From assembly GCA_002338145.1 (NCBI GenBank), contig DDHP01000054.1, positions 1-42,821 of the forward strand: a stretch of 42,821 nt of DNA, read 5' to 3'. This stretch comes from Deferribacteraceae bacterium UBA1873. Lineage in GTDB: Bacteria; Chrysiogenota; Deferribacteres; Deferribacterales; Flexistipitaceae. The notes under the pieces were generated by a model. It saw only the letters and a program-made list of their open reading frames with translations. It was not told the origin of the DNA and searched no databases. The position numbers and the translations under genes were made by a program. Shown piece after piece: positions 25,309 to 33,881 of the stretch. Numbering within the stretch: position 1 is the first letter of the stretch; each line of letters begins with the position of its first letter.

Positions 25309-26983
25309 TTTCAGCCCTCAGTCGTTTTATATTAAAACCTTTATTTATCATAATCTGCTCTGCTATAGACTTAAAAGTAAAAGCAGCAGTGGAACCACCG
25401 TAAATAGATTTTTTCGGTGAGTCGTAAACAACAATCATTGCGATTTCCGGAGATGTATAAGGGAAAAATCCAACAAAGCTTGCTACATAATCTCTGTAGG
25501 AATAGGCATTTCTCCGGATATCATATTTTTGAGCTGTGCCTGTCTTTGCTGCAATAGGCAGATAATCACTCAATGCATTTTCTCCTGTTCCTTCTGTAAC
25601 AGCTTTTCTCAGAAGATATTGTAGCTGTTTTGCTGTATCTTTATTCAAAATACGCTTCTTCTCTACATATAGTTCATGAGCTTTATTCCCATGCTTTACA
25701 GCTTTGATAACAGAAGGCCTTACCAACACACCGTCATTGGCAATAGCTGCGTAGTAACTCAGGATATGAAGCGGTGTGACGAGGACCTCCTGACCAATTG
25801 AAATAGACGGCCTGGATAAACCTGACCATTTATCAGGAGCACGTAATATTCCATTTTCACTGGGAATTCCTTCAATTTCAATAGGCTGGCCTATACCTGT
25901 TTTGTTCAAAAATTCATAAAAACGCTTATTGGAAACGCTTTCCATCAGTTTGATGGTACCAATATTGCTGGATTTTAGAAAGACCTCTTCTGATGATAGT
26001 TTTTCATATTTATGGACATCGTTGAAAACATGATTGTACACCACATATTTCCCATTTTCACAATCCACCTCTTTTCCCGGAGCGAATAATTTATTTTCCA
26101 GTAGAAAACCAAAGGTAAAAGCCTTAAAAATTGAACCTGGTTCAAAAAGATAGTTAGTTAGCATACTCCGCCAGTATTCTTTGGGAAAATCTTGAAAATT
26201 TTCCGGAATATATGAGGGAAATGAAGTACTAAAAAGTATTTCTCCTGTCTTCACATCCATTCCTGCAGCAAAACCTTTGGATGCTCCAAAACGCTTCATA
26301 TCTTTTTTAAGTATAATACTTGCCGTTTTTTGCATATTTTTATCTATGGTAAGCTGAACACTGGAAGTGGAATCAGATATAAATTCTTTATCTTTGAGCA
26401 AAATCGGCCTGTTTCTGCTGTCTCTCAGATAAATAAGTTTTTTCTTTTTACCCCGCAAAACATCATCCATAGAAAACTCAATCCCATGCAGCCCCTGATT
26501 ATCAACCCCCGTAAAACCTACAATTTTTGCTAAGTTTTCACCCTCCGGATAGAATCTGTTTTCCTCAAGAACAAAATTAATATAGGGATATCTTCTGGTA
26601 ATTGCTTCTGCCTTTTCAACATCTATATTGCGCTTTATCCATATAAACCCCTTTTTTTTGCGTAAATTGTTGTAGTTTCTGTCATGCATCTTCAGTCCGT
26701 AATCATTTAAAATAAGTTTTATTCTGTAAGGATCATCGATTTCACTTCCATAAACATAAAGAGAAGCATTTTTCTTGTTCACTGCTAAATGTTTCCCTGA
26801 TCTGTCAAAAATAGGGCCTCTGTTTTCATATATAGCGACAGATTTAATTGACTGACTTTTTGCGTGTCTGTTCATATCTTCATGTTTGTACACCTGTAAG
26901 TATACCAACCTGATGGCAATTCCGGTTACAAGCAGTCCAATTAACGTAAGGATAACAGATAGCTTGAATCTTTCATTCCACAT
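25286..26983 (-). CDS. ftsI: Septal penicillin-binding protein (FtsI/PBP3 type)
   Basis: A 565-residue class B penicillin-binding protein, a D,D-transpeptidase anchored by an N-terminal helix (about residues 8-28). The pedestal domain with NRGPIFDRSG near residue 55 precedes the transpeptidase domain. The three active-site motifs are EPGSIFKAF (Ser-x-x-Lys), SSNIG (Ser-x-Asn) and AKTGTAQKY (Lys-Thr-Gly). There are no C-terminal PASTA repeats, unlike SpoVD or PBP2x. Its place between ftsL and murE marks it as FtsI. It overlaps ftsL by 11 nt. Confidence 0.94.
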   Translation of the reverse strand: MWNERFKLSVILTLIGLLVTGIAIRLVYLQVYKHEDMNRHAKSQSIKSVAIYENRGPIFDRSGKHLAVNKKNASLYVYGSEIDDPYRIKLILNDYGLKMHDRNYNNLRKKKGFIWIKRNIDVEKAEAITRRYPYINFVLEENRFYPEGENLAKIVGFTGVDNQGLHGIEFSMDDVLRGKKKKLIYLRDSRNRPILLKDKEFISDSTSSVQLTIDKNMQKTASIILKKDMKRFGASKGFAAGMDVKTGEILFSTSFPSYIPENFQDFPKEYWRSMLTNYLFEPGSIFKAFTFGFLLENKLFAPGKEVDCENGKYVVYNHVFNDVHKYEKLSSEEVFLKSSNIGTIKLMESVSNKRFYEFLNKTGIGQPIEIEGIPSENGILRAPDKWSGLSRPSISIGQEVLVTPLHILSYYAAIANDGVLVRPSVIKAVKHGNKAHELYVEKKRILNKDTAKQLQYLLRKAVTEGTGENALSDYLPIAAKTGTAQKYDIRRNAYSYRDYVASFVGFFPYTSPEIAMIVVYDSPKKSIYGGSTAAFTFKSIAEQIMINKGFNIKRLRAEIETKKSS

Positions 26984-27269
26984 AAAACACCCTATTGTGG
27001 TCCGGAAGCTTAAGCCCCATACTTTCAGCTGTTTTATACAATCGATGGCTCTCTGTTACAGACATTTTCTCTTCCAACAATTTCTGATACTCCAACTCTT
27101 TTGAATCCACTTCTGAAGATAATCTGGATATTTCATAACCTATATTAATATATTTATATTTCACAACGACAATGAAAAATATAAGTGTTGCAACCAGCAA
27201 TATTTTAAACATCCAACCCATTCCATATGCGAAAGAATTTTCTTTTGATACTGAAGCAACCCCTTTCAT
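26973..27269 (-). CDS. ftsL: FtsL-like cell division protein
   Basis: A 98-residue bitopic protein. A transmembrane helix (about residues 19-40) is followed by a coiled coil (ISRLSSEVDSKELEYQKLLE) and a short C-terminal segment containing the common FtsL/DivIC pattern ESMGLKLPD. Sequence identity in this family is always low, so the assignment depends on architecture and on position between rsmH and ftsI. Its role is to bind FtsB and FtsQ and activate FtsW-FtsI. It overlaps rsmH by 4 nt. Confidence 0.82.
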   Translation of the reverse strand: MKGVASVSKENSFAYGMGWMFKILLVATLIFFIVVVKYKYINIGYEISRLSSEVDSKELEYQKLLEEKMSVTESHRLYKTAESMGLKLPDHNRVFYVE

Positions 27270-28192
27270 ATCAACTTCTCCGCAATTCTTAGTTTGGCAC
27301 TCCTGCTCAAAGGATTTTTTTCGATTTCTGCCTTTGTGGGTGTAATCGGTTTCTTATTAATTACTTTGAAAACACTTACTTTATTGCAACAACATTCGGG
27401 AAACTCAGGAGGGCAAATACAGTCTTTTTGATAGTAATTAAGCATATCTTTCACAAGTCTGTCTTCTAAGGAGTGGAAAGAAATAAAAGCAACACGACCC
27501 CCCTTTAAAACAATTTTATCAATTTTATTTAATAGTGACTCTATAGATTCAAGCTCTTTATTTATAAAAATTCTTATTGCCTGAAAACTTTTGGTTGCTG
27601 GATGCTGGTTTAACTTATGAAATCTTTTGGGAATTGCACCTGAAATCACATTCGCCAAATGGTGAGTATTCTCTATTTTGTTAATAATTCTCTCTTTTAC
27701 TATTTTTTCCGCAATTCTTTCTGCAAAAGATTCTTCGCCATACTTTTTTAAAATGTTGGCTATAGTTTCCTTAGGATAACTGTTCACAACCTCGTAAGCT
27801 GTAATTCCTCCTGCCTGATCCATGCGCATATCCAAAAAGCCATTTTTTTTAAAAGAAAAGCCCCTTGTTTCATCTGTAAGTTGATAATTTGACAAACCGA
27901 AATCAGCGTAAAGCCCATCCACATATTTAACTGCCAAGCTATCCAGGACTTTATCTATTTCTGCAAAATTGCTGTTTACTACATCAACATTATCATACGA
28001 ACCAAATAAGTTTTTTAGGCGCTTTACTGCATCACTGTCTCTGTCACAAATAATTAAGCGACCCTTTTCAGACAAATTTTCATGGACACGTTTAGCGTGG
28101 CCACCTCCACCACCGGTACAGTCCACATAAATACCGTCCGGATTTATCTTCAAATATTTTATAAGTTCTTTTGTCAAAACAGCTTTATGCAT
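27266..28192 (-). CDS. rsmH: 16S rRNA (cytosine1402-N4)-methyltransferase RsmH
   Basis: A 308-residue SAM-dependent methyltransferase that modifies C1402 in the ribosomal P site (formerly MraW). YVDCTGGGGGHAKRV near residue 23 is the SAM-binding motif I, LYADFGLSNYQL near residue 95 and the C-terminal block GGRVAFISFHSLEDRLVKD near residue 225 are RsmH-specific. NPLSRSAKLRIAEK ends the protein as usual. It lies 12 nt after mraZ. Confidence 0.95.
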   Translation of the reverse strand: MHKAVLTKELIKYLKINPDGIYVDCTGGGGGHAKRVHENLSEKGRLIICDRDSDAVKRLKNLFGSYDNVDVVNSNFAEIDKVLDSLAVKYVDGLYADFGLSNYQLTDETRGFSFKKNGFLDMRMDQAGGITAYEVVNSYPKETIANILKKYGEESFAERIAEKIVKERIINKIENTHHLANVISGAIPKRFHKLNQHPATKSFQAIRIFINKELESIESLLNKIDKIVLKGGRVAFISFHSLEDRLVKDMLNYYQKDCICPPEFPECCCNKVSVFKVINKKPITPTKAEIEKNPLSRSAKLRIAEKLI

Positions 28193-28204
28193 TTTTCACC
28201 GGCT

Positions 28205-28669
28205 TCATAAATTTAGTTCCGGAAATTCTTCACTAATGGAATCAAAAAGGTTCTCTACATTTATATCTTCAAATTCTTTGTCCCATTTAGCTTTGGGCCA
28301 TATTTCTATTTTATTCATATGTCCAACAATTACACATTCACTATTTAATCCTGTGGACTCTCTAAGCATATTAGGGACCAGTATTCTCCCCTGTTTGTCT
28401 ATTGTGCAGTCCTCAGCAGTGGAATATAAATACCTCAAAAATTTTTTCCCTTTACCGTCTTTAGGAGGATTAGCTTCCCATGTCTCCTCCAGTTTTTGCC
28501 ATTCTTTCGTGGGAAAAGCTGCTATATGGCTTCCCAACGTAACCAATGTAAGTGACTCATCTCCATATTTGGTTTTAAGTACGTCTCTGAATTTTGAAGG
28601 GATGCTCACCCTTCCCGCCTCATTAATTGTGTGATGGCTTTTACCTTTAAAACTTGTTGGAGTTTTCAT
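28205..28669 (-). CDS. mraZ: Transcriptional regulator MraZ
   Basis: A 154-residue DNA-binding protein with two SpoVT/AbrB-type half-domains, each carrying the family motif: NEAGRVSIPSKFRD near residue 15 and DKQGRILVPNMLRE near residue 98. MraZ binds direct repeats in its own promoter and controls the dcw cluster. The start is placed at ATG 28669; an upstream TTG five codons earlier lies in the promoter repeats. The ribosome binding site is weak. Candidate binding repeats lie directly upstream. Confidence 0.92.
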   Translation of the reverse strand: MKTPTSFKGKSHHTINEAGRVSIPSKFRDVLKTKYGDESLTLVTLGSHIAAFPTKEWQKLEETWEANPPKDGKGKKFLRYLYSTAEDCTIDKQGRILVPNMLRESTGLNSECVIVGHMNKIEIWPKAKWDKEFEDINVENLFDSISEEFPELNL

Positions 28670-28677
28670 AACATTAC

Positions 28678-28703
28678 ATACCAATTTATGACATTCTATG
28701 ACA
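28678..28703 (-). promoter_or_regulatory. Candidate MraZ operator: three 10-bp-periodic repeats
   Basis: On the minus strand TGTCAT occurs at 28703-28698 and again at 28693-28688, and a third related copy TGGTAT at 28683-28678. They are exactly 10 bp apart and lie between the promoter and the mraZ start codon. MraZ proteins are known to bind short direct repeats with one-helical-turn spacing upstream of mraZ, though the base sequence differs between phyla. Assignment is inference. Confidence 0.55.
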
Positions 28704-28704
28704 A

Positions 28705-28734
28705 ATAATACATGAATATTCCAAAGCCTGTCAA
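28705..28734 (-). promoter_or_regulatory. Sigma-70 promoter of the dcw cluster
   Basis: A perfect -35 TTGACA (28734-28729) and -10 TATTAT (28710-28705) with an 18-nt spacer, about 35 nt from the mraZ start. It is the only obvious promoter before the fifteen tightly packed genes from mraZ to ftsZ. Confidence 0.65.
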
Positions 28735-28876
28735 GGTTAATTGCCTCAATATTTTTGGGATAAATTCAATGGATAAAATAGTCTTATTATACGAATACGT
28801 TAGAGTTTGCAGAAATCTTCATAAAATAATTGTAAATTAAAATTAACGAGTTAAGACCTTTGCACAACTATAAATG

Positions 28877-28990
28877 GTCATCCCGTAGCATTCGCCTGAA
28901 GGCGAATAAATTTACCGCAGGTAACCACTTGTTTCGGAATCTATGAATATCAACAAGTTACGAGACCCTGAACCAAGTTCAGGGTGACAA
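28877..28990. repeat. REP-like intergenic repeat with three hairpins
   Basis: A stretch of about 110 nt between mraZ and atpC holds TTCGCC/GGCGAA (28891-28906, 4-nt loop), ACTTGTT/AACAAGT (28927-28958) and CCCTGAAC/GTTCAGGG (28966-28984, 3-nt loop). It is bounded by GTCATCCC and GGGTGAC, which are nearly inverted. The layout is that of dispersed non-coding repeats seen in many bacterial genomes. Its first 14 bases match 12 of 14 with a second copy at 42762. No coding potential is seen. Confidence 0.65.
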
Positions 28991-29046
28991 CAACTCAATT
29001 ATTCAAAACTCTTAAAGAAGTATTAAAACAAAGGAAGGTTATAAAT

Positions 29047-29076
29047 AAAGGAATGAAGAAAGAACTCCATTCCTTT
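29047..29076 (-). terminator. Terminator of the ATP synthase operon
   Basis: A perfect 9-bp stem, AAAGGAATG (29047-29055) and CATTCCTTT (29068-29076), with a 12-nt loop. Read on the minus strand, the stem follows the atpC stop codon directly and is trailed by a T/A-rich tract (TTTATTTATAA, including the last stem bases). Confidence 0.75.
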
Positions 29077-29489
29077 TATTTGTATTTTTCTGCTATGGAA
29101 ACCCGCATTAATTCTTTTTTCAGTTCGGATTCCATTTTGATAAACTGTTCAAAATCCTCTTTTCTTGATGCATTTACAGCTTGTTCCATTTCAACTTTTC
29201 TTCTTATAGCTTCTTCCAAATCAATTTCACGTCCCAGCTCCGCACTTTCAGCCAAAACTATGACTTTATCTTCATTAACCTCAAGAAAACCTTTATCTAT
29301 AGCTACATATTCCGTATTACCATCATGTTTATAAATTAATTCACCTATGCTGAGAGCAGTCAAAAATGGAGTGTGACCCGGCAAAACACCGAAGTCGCCT
29401 TCAACACCAGGAGCAACTACCTCGTCAACCTCAATATCCAACAGTTTCCTTTCCGGGGAAACCAGTTCCAGTTTTAGCTTTACAGCCAT
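29076..29489 (-). CDS. atpC: ATP synthase epsilon subunit
   Basis: A 137-residue subunit of the F1 rotor stalk that couples rotation to catalysis and can inhibit ATP hydrolysis. The N-terminal beta-sandwich is recognisable from GVEGDFGVLPGHTPFLTAL near residues 28-46 and VDEVVAPG before it. The C-terminal part is the two-helix domain. It is the last gene of the operon, 2 nt after atpD. Confidence 0.95.
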   Translation of the reverse strand: MAVKLKLELVSPERKLLDIEVDEVVAPGVEGDFGVLPGHTPFLTALSIGELIYKHDGNTEYVAIDKGFLEVNEDKVIVLAESAELGREIDLEEAIRRKVEMEQAVNASRKEDFEQFIKMESELKKELMRVSIAEKYK

Positions 29490-29491
29490 AA

Positions 29492-30898
29492 TTAGCCTCT
29501 TGTCTTAAGTTGCTCAGCTTTTTCTTTTGCTTCTTCCATTGTTCCCACAAGATAAAAAGCCTGCTCAGGTAAATCGTCATACTTACCTTCAAGAATTTCT
29601 TTAAAATCCTTAACTGTATCTTTTAATGAAACATATTTACCTGGCATGCCTGTAAACTGCTCTGCAACATGGAATGGCTGAGACAAAAATCTTTGAATTC
29701 TTCTGGCTCTAGCAACAGTGAGTTTGTCTTCTTCGGTCAATTCTTCCATACCAAGAATGGCAATAATATCCTGCAGTTCTTTGTATCTCTGCAAAACCTG
29801 TTGAACTCCTCTGGCTACATCATAATGGTCTTTTCCAACGATATTGGGATCAAGTATCCTTGAGGTGGAATCCAGGGGATCAACCGCAGGATATATACCA
29901 AGCTCAGCGATCTGTCTGGATAAAACGGTTGTAGCATCCAGGTGAGCAAAAGTTGTCGCAGGAGCAGGGTCAGTCAAGTCATCCGCTGGGACATAAACTG
30001 CCTGAACAGATGTAATGGAACCCTTTTTAGTTGATGCAATACGTTCCTGCAACTCACCCATTTCTGTACCCAGTGTCGGTTGATAACCAACAGCGGAAGG
30101 CATCCTTCCGAGAAGTGCTGACACTTCCATACCAGCCTGTGTAAAACGGAATATATTATCAATAAATAGCAAAACATCCTGACCTTCAACATCCCTGAAA
30201 TATTCAGCTATAGTAAGCCCTGTCAAACCTACTCTCATTCTGGCACCAGGGGGCTCATTCATCTGACCGTAAATCAGTGCAACTTTATCCAAAACTCCAG
30301 ATTCCTGCATTTCCAGCCAGAGGTCATTACCTTCTCTTGTTCTCTCACCAACACCGCAAAATACAGAGTAACCACCATGCTGTTTGGCAATATTATTAAT
30401 CAGTTCCATAATAAGGACTGTTTTTCCAACACCGGCACCCCCAAACAAGCCGGTTTTACCACCTTTAGTATACGGCTCCAAAAGATCGATAACCTTGATA
30501 CCAGTCTCCAGAATTTCGTTTCCCGTGTCCTGATCTTCGATAGATGGTGCTTCCCTGTGAATCGGCCAATGATCATCAGCCTCAACCTCTCCCTGTTCGT
30601 CCACCGGCTCACCAATAACATTAAGTATTCTCCCCAAAGCCTTTTTCCCAACAGGAGCTGTTATAGGTTGCCCGGTATTTTCCACGTCAATCCCTCTTAC
30701 CAGGCCTTCGGTGGATGTCATACCAACTGATCTAACAGTGTTTTCTCCAAGATGCTGCTCCACTTCACAAATAACAATTTCATCGTTAATAGGATTCTTA
30801 ATTTTCAAAGCCGTGTAAATTTCCGGCAATTGACCATCTTCAAAATGAACATCAACAACCGGCCCGATTACCTGAACAATTTTCCCTACATTTGCCAT
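29492..30898 (-). CDS. atpD: ATP synthase beta subunit
   Basis: A 468-residue catalytic subunit of F1. The Walker A motif GGAGVGKTVLIMELI lies near residue 152, the catalytic glutamate follows in VGERTREGNDLW near residue 185, Walker B is VLLFIDNIFRFTQAG near residue 245, and PAVDPLDSTSR lies near residue 340. Length and sequence are entirely standard. Confidence 0.98.
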   Translation of the reverse strand: MANVGKIVQVIGPVVDVHFEDGQLPEIYTALKIKNPINDEIVICEVEQHLGENTVRSVGMTSTEGLVRGIDVENTGQPITAPVGKKALGRILNVIGEPVDEQGEVEADDHWPIHREAPSIEDQDTGNEILETGIKVIDLLEPYTKGGKTGLFGGAGVGKTVLIMELINNIAKQHGGYSVFCGVGERTREGNDLWLEMQESGVLDKVALIYGQMNEPPGARMRVGLTGLTIAEYFRDVEGQDVLLFIDNIFRFTQAGMEVSALLGRMPSAVGYQPTLGTEMGELQERIASTKKGSITSVQAVYVPADDLTDPAPATTFAHLDATTVLSRQIAELGIYPAVDPLDSTSRILDPNIVGKDHYDVARGVQQVLQRYKELQDIIAILGMEELTEEDKLTVARARRIQRFLSQPFHVAEQFTGMPGKYVSLKDTVKDFKEILEGKYDDLPEQAFYLVGTMEEAKEKAEQLKTRG

Positions 30899-30920
30899 TA
30901 TTTACACTCCATTCTTAATA

Positions 30921-31787
30921 TTATTTTAAAGCTTCTGCGCCATTCACTATATCTAAAATTTCTGTAGTAATTGCCGCCTGCCTTGCCTTATTGTAATTTA
31001 ATGTCAGTTTCTTTATCATTTCTCCGGCATTTCGTGTTGCATTGTCCATAGCAGCCATTCTCGATCCATGCTCCCCGGCAATCGATTCCAGAAGACAGCT
31101 ATAAATTGTAAAATTAATAAACCTGGGAATTATTTCTCTAACAAGAGCATTTGCATTAGGTTCATACAAGTAATCAATAACAGAGTCACTGTCTTGTTCT
31201 TCTGGCTCACCAATATCCAGAGGTAGTATTTTTTTAGCTTGTGCCACCTGATAAGCCACAGATTTAAACTCATTGTAAATAATATACAATTCATCGATTT
31301 TATCTTCATTGAACATTTTTGCAGCATTATTACCGATATCTATTGCATCATTATAGGTTATTTTCCCCGAAAAGCTTATATATTTTTCGAGAATGTCATA
31401 ACCCTGCCTACGGGCAAATTCGTAACCTTTTTTACCAACGCAAAAAAATTTGAATTCTTTATCCGGAAATTCTCTTTTTAGCGATGTAAATCTTTTTGAC
31501 ACATTAGAGTTAAAAGCACCGCATAGCCCTCTGTCAGAGGTAATCAGAACAACCCCGATTGTATTCACTTCTTCTTTTGGCTGCAAAAATTTGTGTATTT
31601 CAGGGTTCACCCTTTTGCTGATGTCTGTAACAACTTCATATATTTTCTCAGCATAGGGCAACGCAGATTCCATCGATTCCTGAGCTTTACGGAGCTTGGC
31701 TGCAGAAACCATTTTCATTGCATTTGTAATTTTCTGCGTATTTTTTACTGAACTTATCTTTCTTTTAATATCCCTCATTCCAGCCAT
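30921..31787 (-). CDS. atpG: ATP synthase gamma subunit
   Basis: A 288-residue central stalk subunit. The N-terminal helix DIKRKISSVKNTQKITNAMK and the C-terminal helix LNYNKARQAAITTEILDIVNGA are the conserved coiled coil that turns inside the alpha-beta hexamer; ITSDRGLCGAFN near residue 80 is the family signature. It lies between atpA and atpD as expected. Confidence 0.97.
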   Translation of the reverse strand: MAGMRDIKRKISSVKNTQKITNAMKMVSAAKLRKAQESMESALPYAEKIYEVVTDISKRVNPEIHKFLQPKEEVNTIGVVLITSDRGLCGAFNSNVSKRFTSLKREFPDKEFKFFCVGKKGYEFARRQGYDILEKYISFSGKITYNDAIDIGNNAAKMFNEDKIDELYIIYNEFKSVAYQVAQAKKILPLDIGEPEEQDSDSVIDYLYEPNANALVREIIPRFINFTIYSCLLESIAGEHGSRMAAMDNATRNAGEMIKKLTLNYNKARQAAITTEILDIVNGAEALK

Positions 31788-31805
31788 ATATAAAACCTCA
31801 ACTTT

Positions 31806-33314
31806 TTATGAAGAAAACTGCTTTTTAAATTCTTCGATAGTCTTCTTTATCTTTTCTTCAAGCTCATCACTCAGTTTCTTTTCGGAAATAATAGATTTCA
31901 GTACATCTGGATAGTTAGATTTTGCAAAAGAAATAAGATCTTTCTCAAAATCGCCAATTTTTTCAACAGGAACATCATCTAAAAATCCGTTAACACCTGC
32001 ATATATCGTCAAAACCTGTTCCTCAACCACAATCGGCTCGTACTGGCCCTGTTTAAGCAATTCAACAAGCCTCTCACCTCTGCTCAGCTGTGCCTGAGTT
32101 GCAGCATCCAAATCACTCCCAAACTGAGCAAAAGCAGCCAACTCCCTGTACTGAGCAAGATCCAGACGCAACCTTCCAGCAACCTGCTTCATTGCTTTTA
32201 TTTGAGCAGAGCCTCCAACCCGCGAAACAGAAAGGCCAACATTTACCGCCGGTCGTATACCGGAGTTAAAAAGATCACTTTCAAGATATATCTGACCATC
32301 AGTAATAGAAATAACATTAGTGGGGATATATGCAGAAACATCTCCAGCCTGCGTTTCAATGATAGGCAATGCAGTCAAAGAGCCTGCACCATATTCATCA
32401 CTGAATTTAGCAGCTCTTTCCAAAAGCCTTGAATGTAGATAAAAGACATCACCAGGATATGCTTCACGGCCAGGAGGTCTTCTGAGCAGCAGTGACAGCT
32501 GCCTGTAAGCTGTTGCCTGTTTGGACAAGTCGTCATAAATAAGCAGAGCATGCTTGCCCCTGTCTCTGAAATACTCTCCCATTGTACACCCGGCAAACGG
32601 TGCAATAAACTGCAAAGGAGCAGGCTCACTGGCAGTTGCCGAAACAACAATGGTATAGTCCATTGCGCCATGTTTTTCCAGTGTATCAACAATTCTCGCA
32701 ACAGTTGACCTTTTTTGACCGATAGCCACATACACACATATAACGTCTTGGTCCTTCTGATTTAATATTGTATCAATAACAATCGCAGTTTTACCTGTTT
32801 GCCTGTCACCGATAATAAGCTCTCTTTGACCACGGCCTATAGGAATCATGGAGTCAATAGCTTTTATACCCGTTTGGAGAGGCTCTTCCACAGGTTGTCT
32901 TTTAACTATCCCAGGAGCAATTTTCTCAATATCATCAAAATCATCTGTTTCAATTTTCCCTTTTCCGTCAATCGGTTGGCCGAGAGGATTTACAACTCTG
33001 CCCACCAAAGATTCACCAACAGGCACAGATGCAATTTTCCCTGTCCTTTTTACAGTGTCACCTTCTTTTATATGCTCATAATCACCCATAACAACAATAC
33101 CGACATTATCTTCCTCAAGGTTAAAAACAATGCCGTAAACTCCTCCGGGGAATTCAACGAGTTCTCCGGACATAGCCTTATCCAAGCCATATACTTTCGC
33201 AATACCGTCACCGGCACTGAGAACCGTCCCGATCTCATCCACCTGAACTTTCTGTTCAAAGTTTTCAATCTGATCCTTAATTATCTTGCTTATCTCTTCT
33301 GCCTTGATCTGCAT
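31806..33314 (-). CDS. atpA: ATP synthase alpha subunit
   Basis: A 502-residue non-catalytic nucleotide-binding subunit of F1. Walker A reads GDRQTGKTAIVID near residue 170, Walker B reads ALLIYDDLSKQA near residue 262, and the signature PAVNVGLSVSRVGGSAQ lies near residue 362. The N-terminal segment contacts the delta subunit. Fully standard in length. Confidence 0.98.
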   Translation of the reverse strand: MQIKAEEISKIIKDQIENFEQKVQVDEIGTVLSAGDGIAKVYGLDKAMSGELVEFPGGVYGIVFNLEEDNVGIVVMGDYEHIKEGDTVKRTGKIASVPVGESLVGRVVNPLGQPIDGKGKIETDDFDDIEKIAPGIVKRQPVEEPLQTGIKAIDSMIPIGRGQRELIIGDRQTGKTAIVIDTILNQKDQDVICVYVAIGQKRSTVARIVDTLEKHGAMDYTIVVSATASEPAPLQFIAPFAGCTMGEYFRDRGKHALLIYDDLSKQATAYRQLSLLLRRPPGREAYPGDVFYLHSRLLERAAKFSDEYGAGSLTALPIIETQAGDVSAYIPTNVISITDGQIYLESDLFNSGIRPAVNVGLSVSRVGGSAQIKAMKQVAGRLRLDLAQYRELAAFAQFGSDLDAATQAQLSRGERLVELLKQGQYEPIVVEEQVLTIYAGVNGFLDDVPVEKIGDFEKDLISFAKSNYPDVLKSIISEKKLSDELEEKIKKTIEEFKKQFSS

Positions 33315-33341
33315 ATAACCTAACTCCTTATATGTTATTAT

Positions 33342-33881
33342 CTAACTAACCATCTCCGCTTTCAGCCTCTCCAGTTGTCCTTTAACACTCGCATCAAACT
33401 GAATACTTTTAATCTTTGCAAGAAAGCCTCCCAGCAAAGAAACGTCCTTTTCTGTATGCACAGCCACTTTCTTGCCAGTCATTTCACTGAGCTTTTTTGA
33501 CAAATCATTTTTAATATCCTCGCTAAGATCTATCACAGAGCGAACATCAGCAACAGCTTTACCTGAATTTTCCATATAGGTGTCTTCAAAGTCAGCCTTT
33601 ATGGCTTCTATCTCACTTAACCTATTTTTTTCTACAAGCAATTTCATAAACACCAACAAAAGGTCCGACAGATAACCTGCTTTTGCAAGGCTGTCAAAAA
33701 CCTTTTCCTTGTCATTTTTATGAATCAAAGGATTCTTAATCAACTGATTAAAATCAGCATTATCTTCTATCAATAAACTTAAGTTTTTCAGTTCTTCCAA
33801 AACGTCATCCACTATTTTTTTTTCAGACGCTATAAGATACAAAGCACTGGCATAACGCTTTGATATAACATTTCCAGTCAA
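33342..33881 (-). CDS. atpH: ATP synthase delta subunit
   Basis: A 179-residue peripheral stalk subunit joining the b subunits to the top of F1. The N-terminal helical bundle begins with ISKRYASALYLIASE, typical of the family, and the C-terminal domain has LLGGFLAKIKSIQFDASVKGQLERL, matching the conserved end. The start codon is TTG, sharing TTGA with the atpF stop codon, so translation is coupled. Confidence 0.93.
   Translation of the reverse strand: MTGNVISKRYASALYLIASEKKIVDDVLEELKNLSLLIEDNADFNQLIKNPLIHKNDKEKVFDSLAKAGYLSDLLLVFMKLLVEKNRLSEIEAIKADFEDTYMENSGKAVADVRSVIDLSEDIKNDLSKKLSEMTGKKVAVHTEKDVSLLGGFLAKIKSIQFDASVKGQLERLKAEMVS

Noticed and set aside
28877..28990. CRISPR repeat or riboswitch
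   Set aside because: The hairpin arms differ from one another, there is no repeat-spacer periodicity, and the segment lies downstream of both flanking operon units rather than in a 5' leader.
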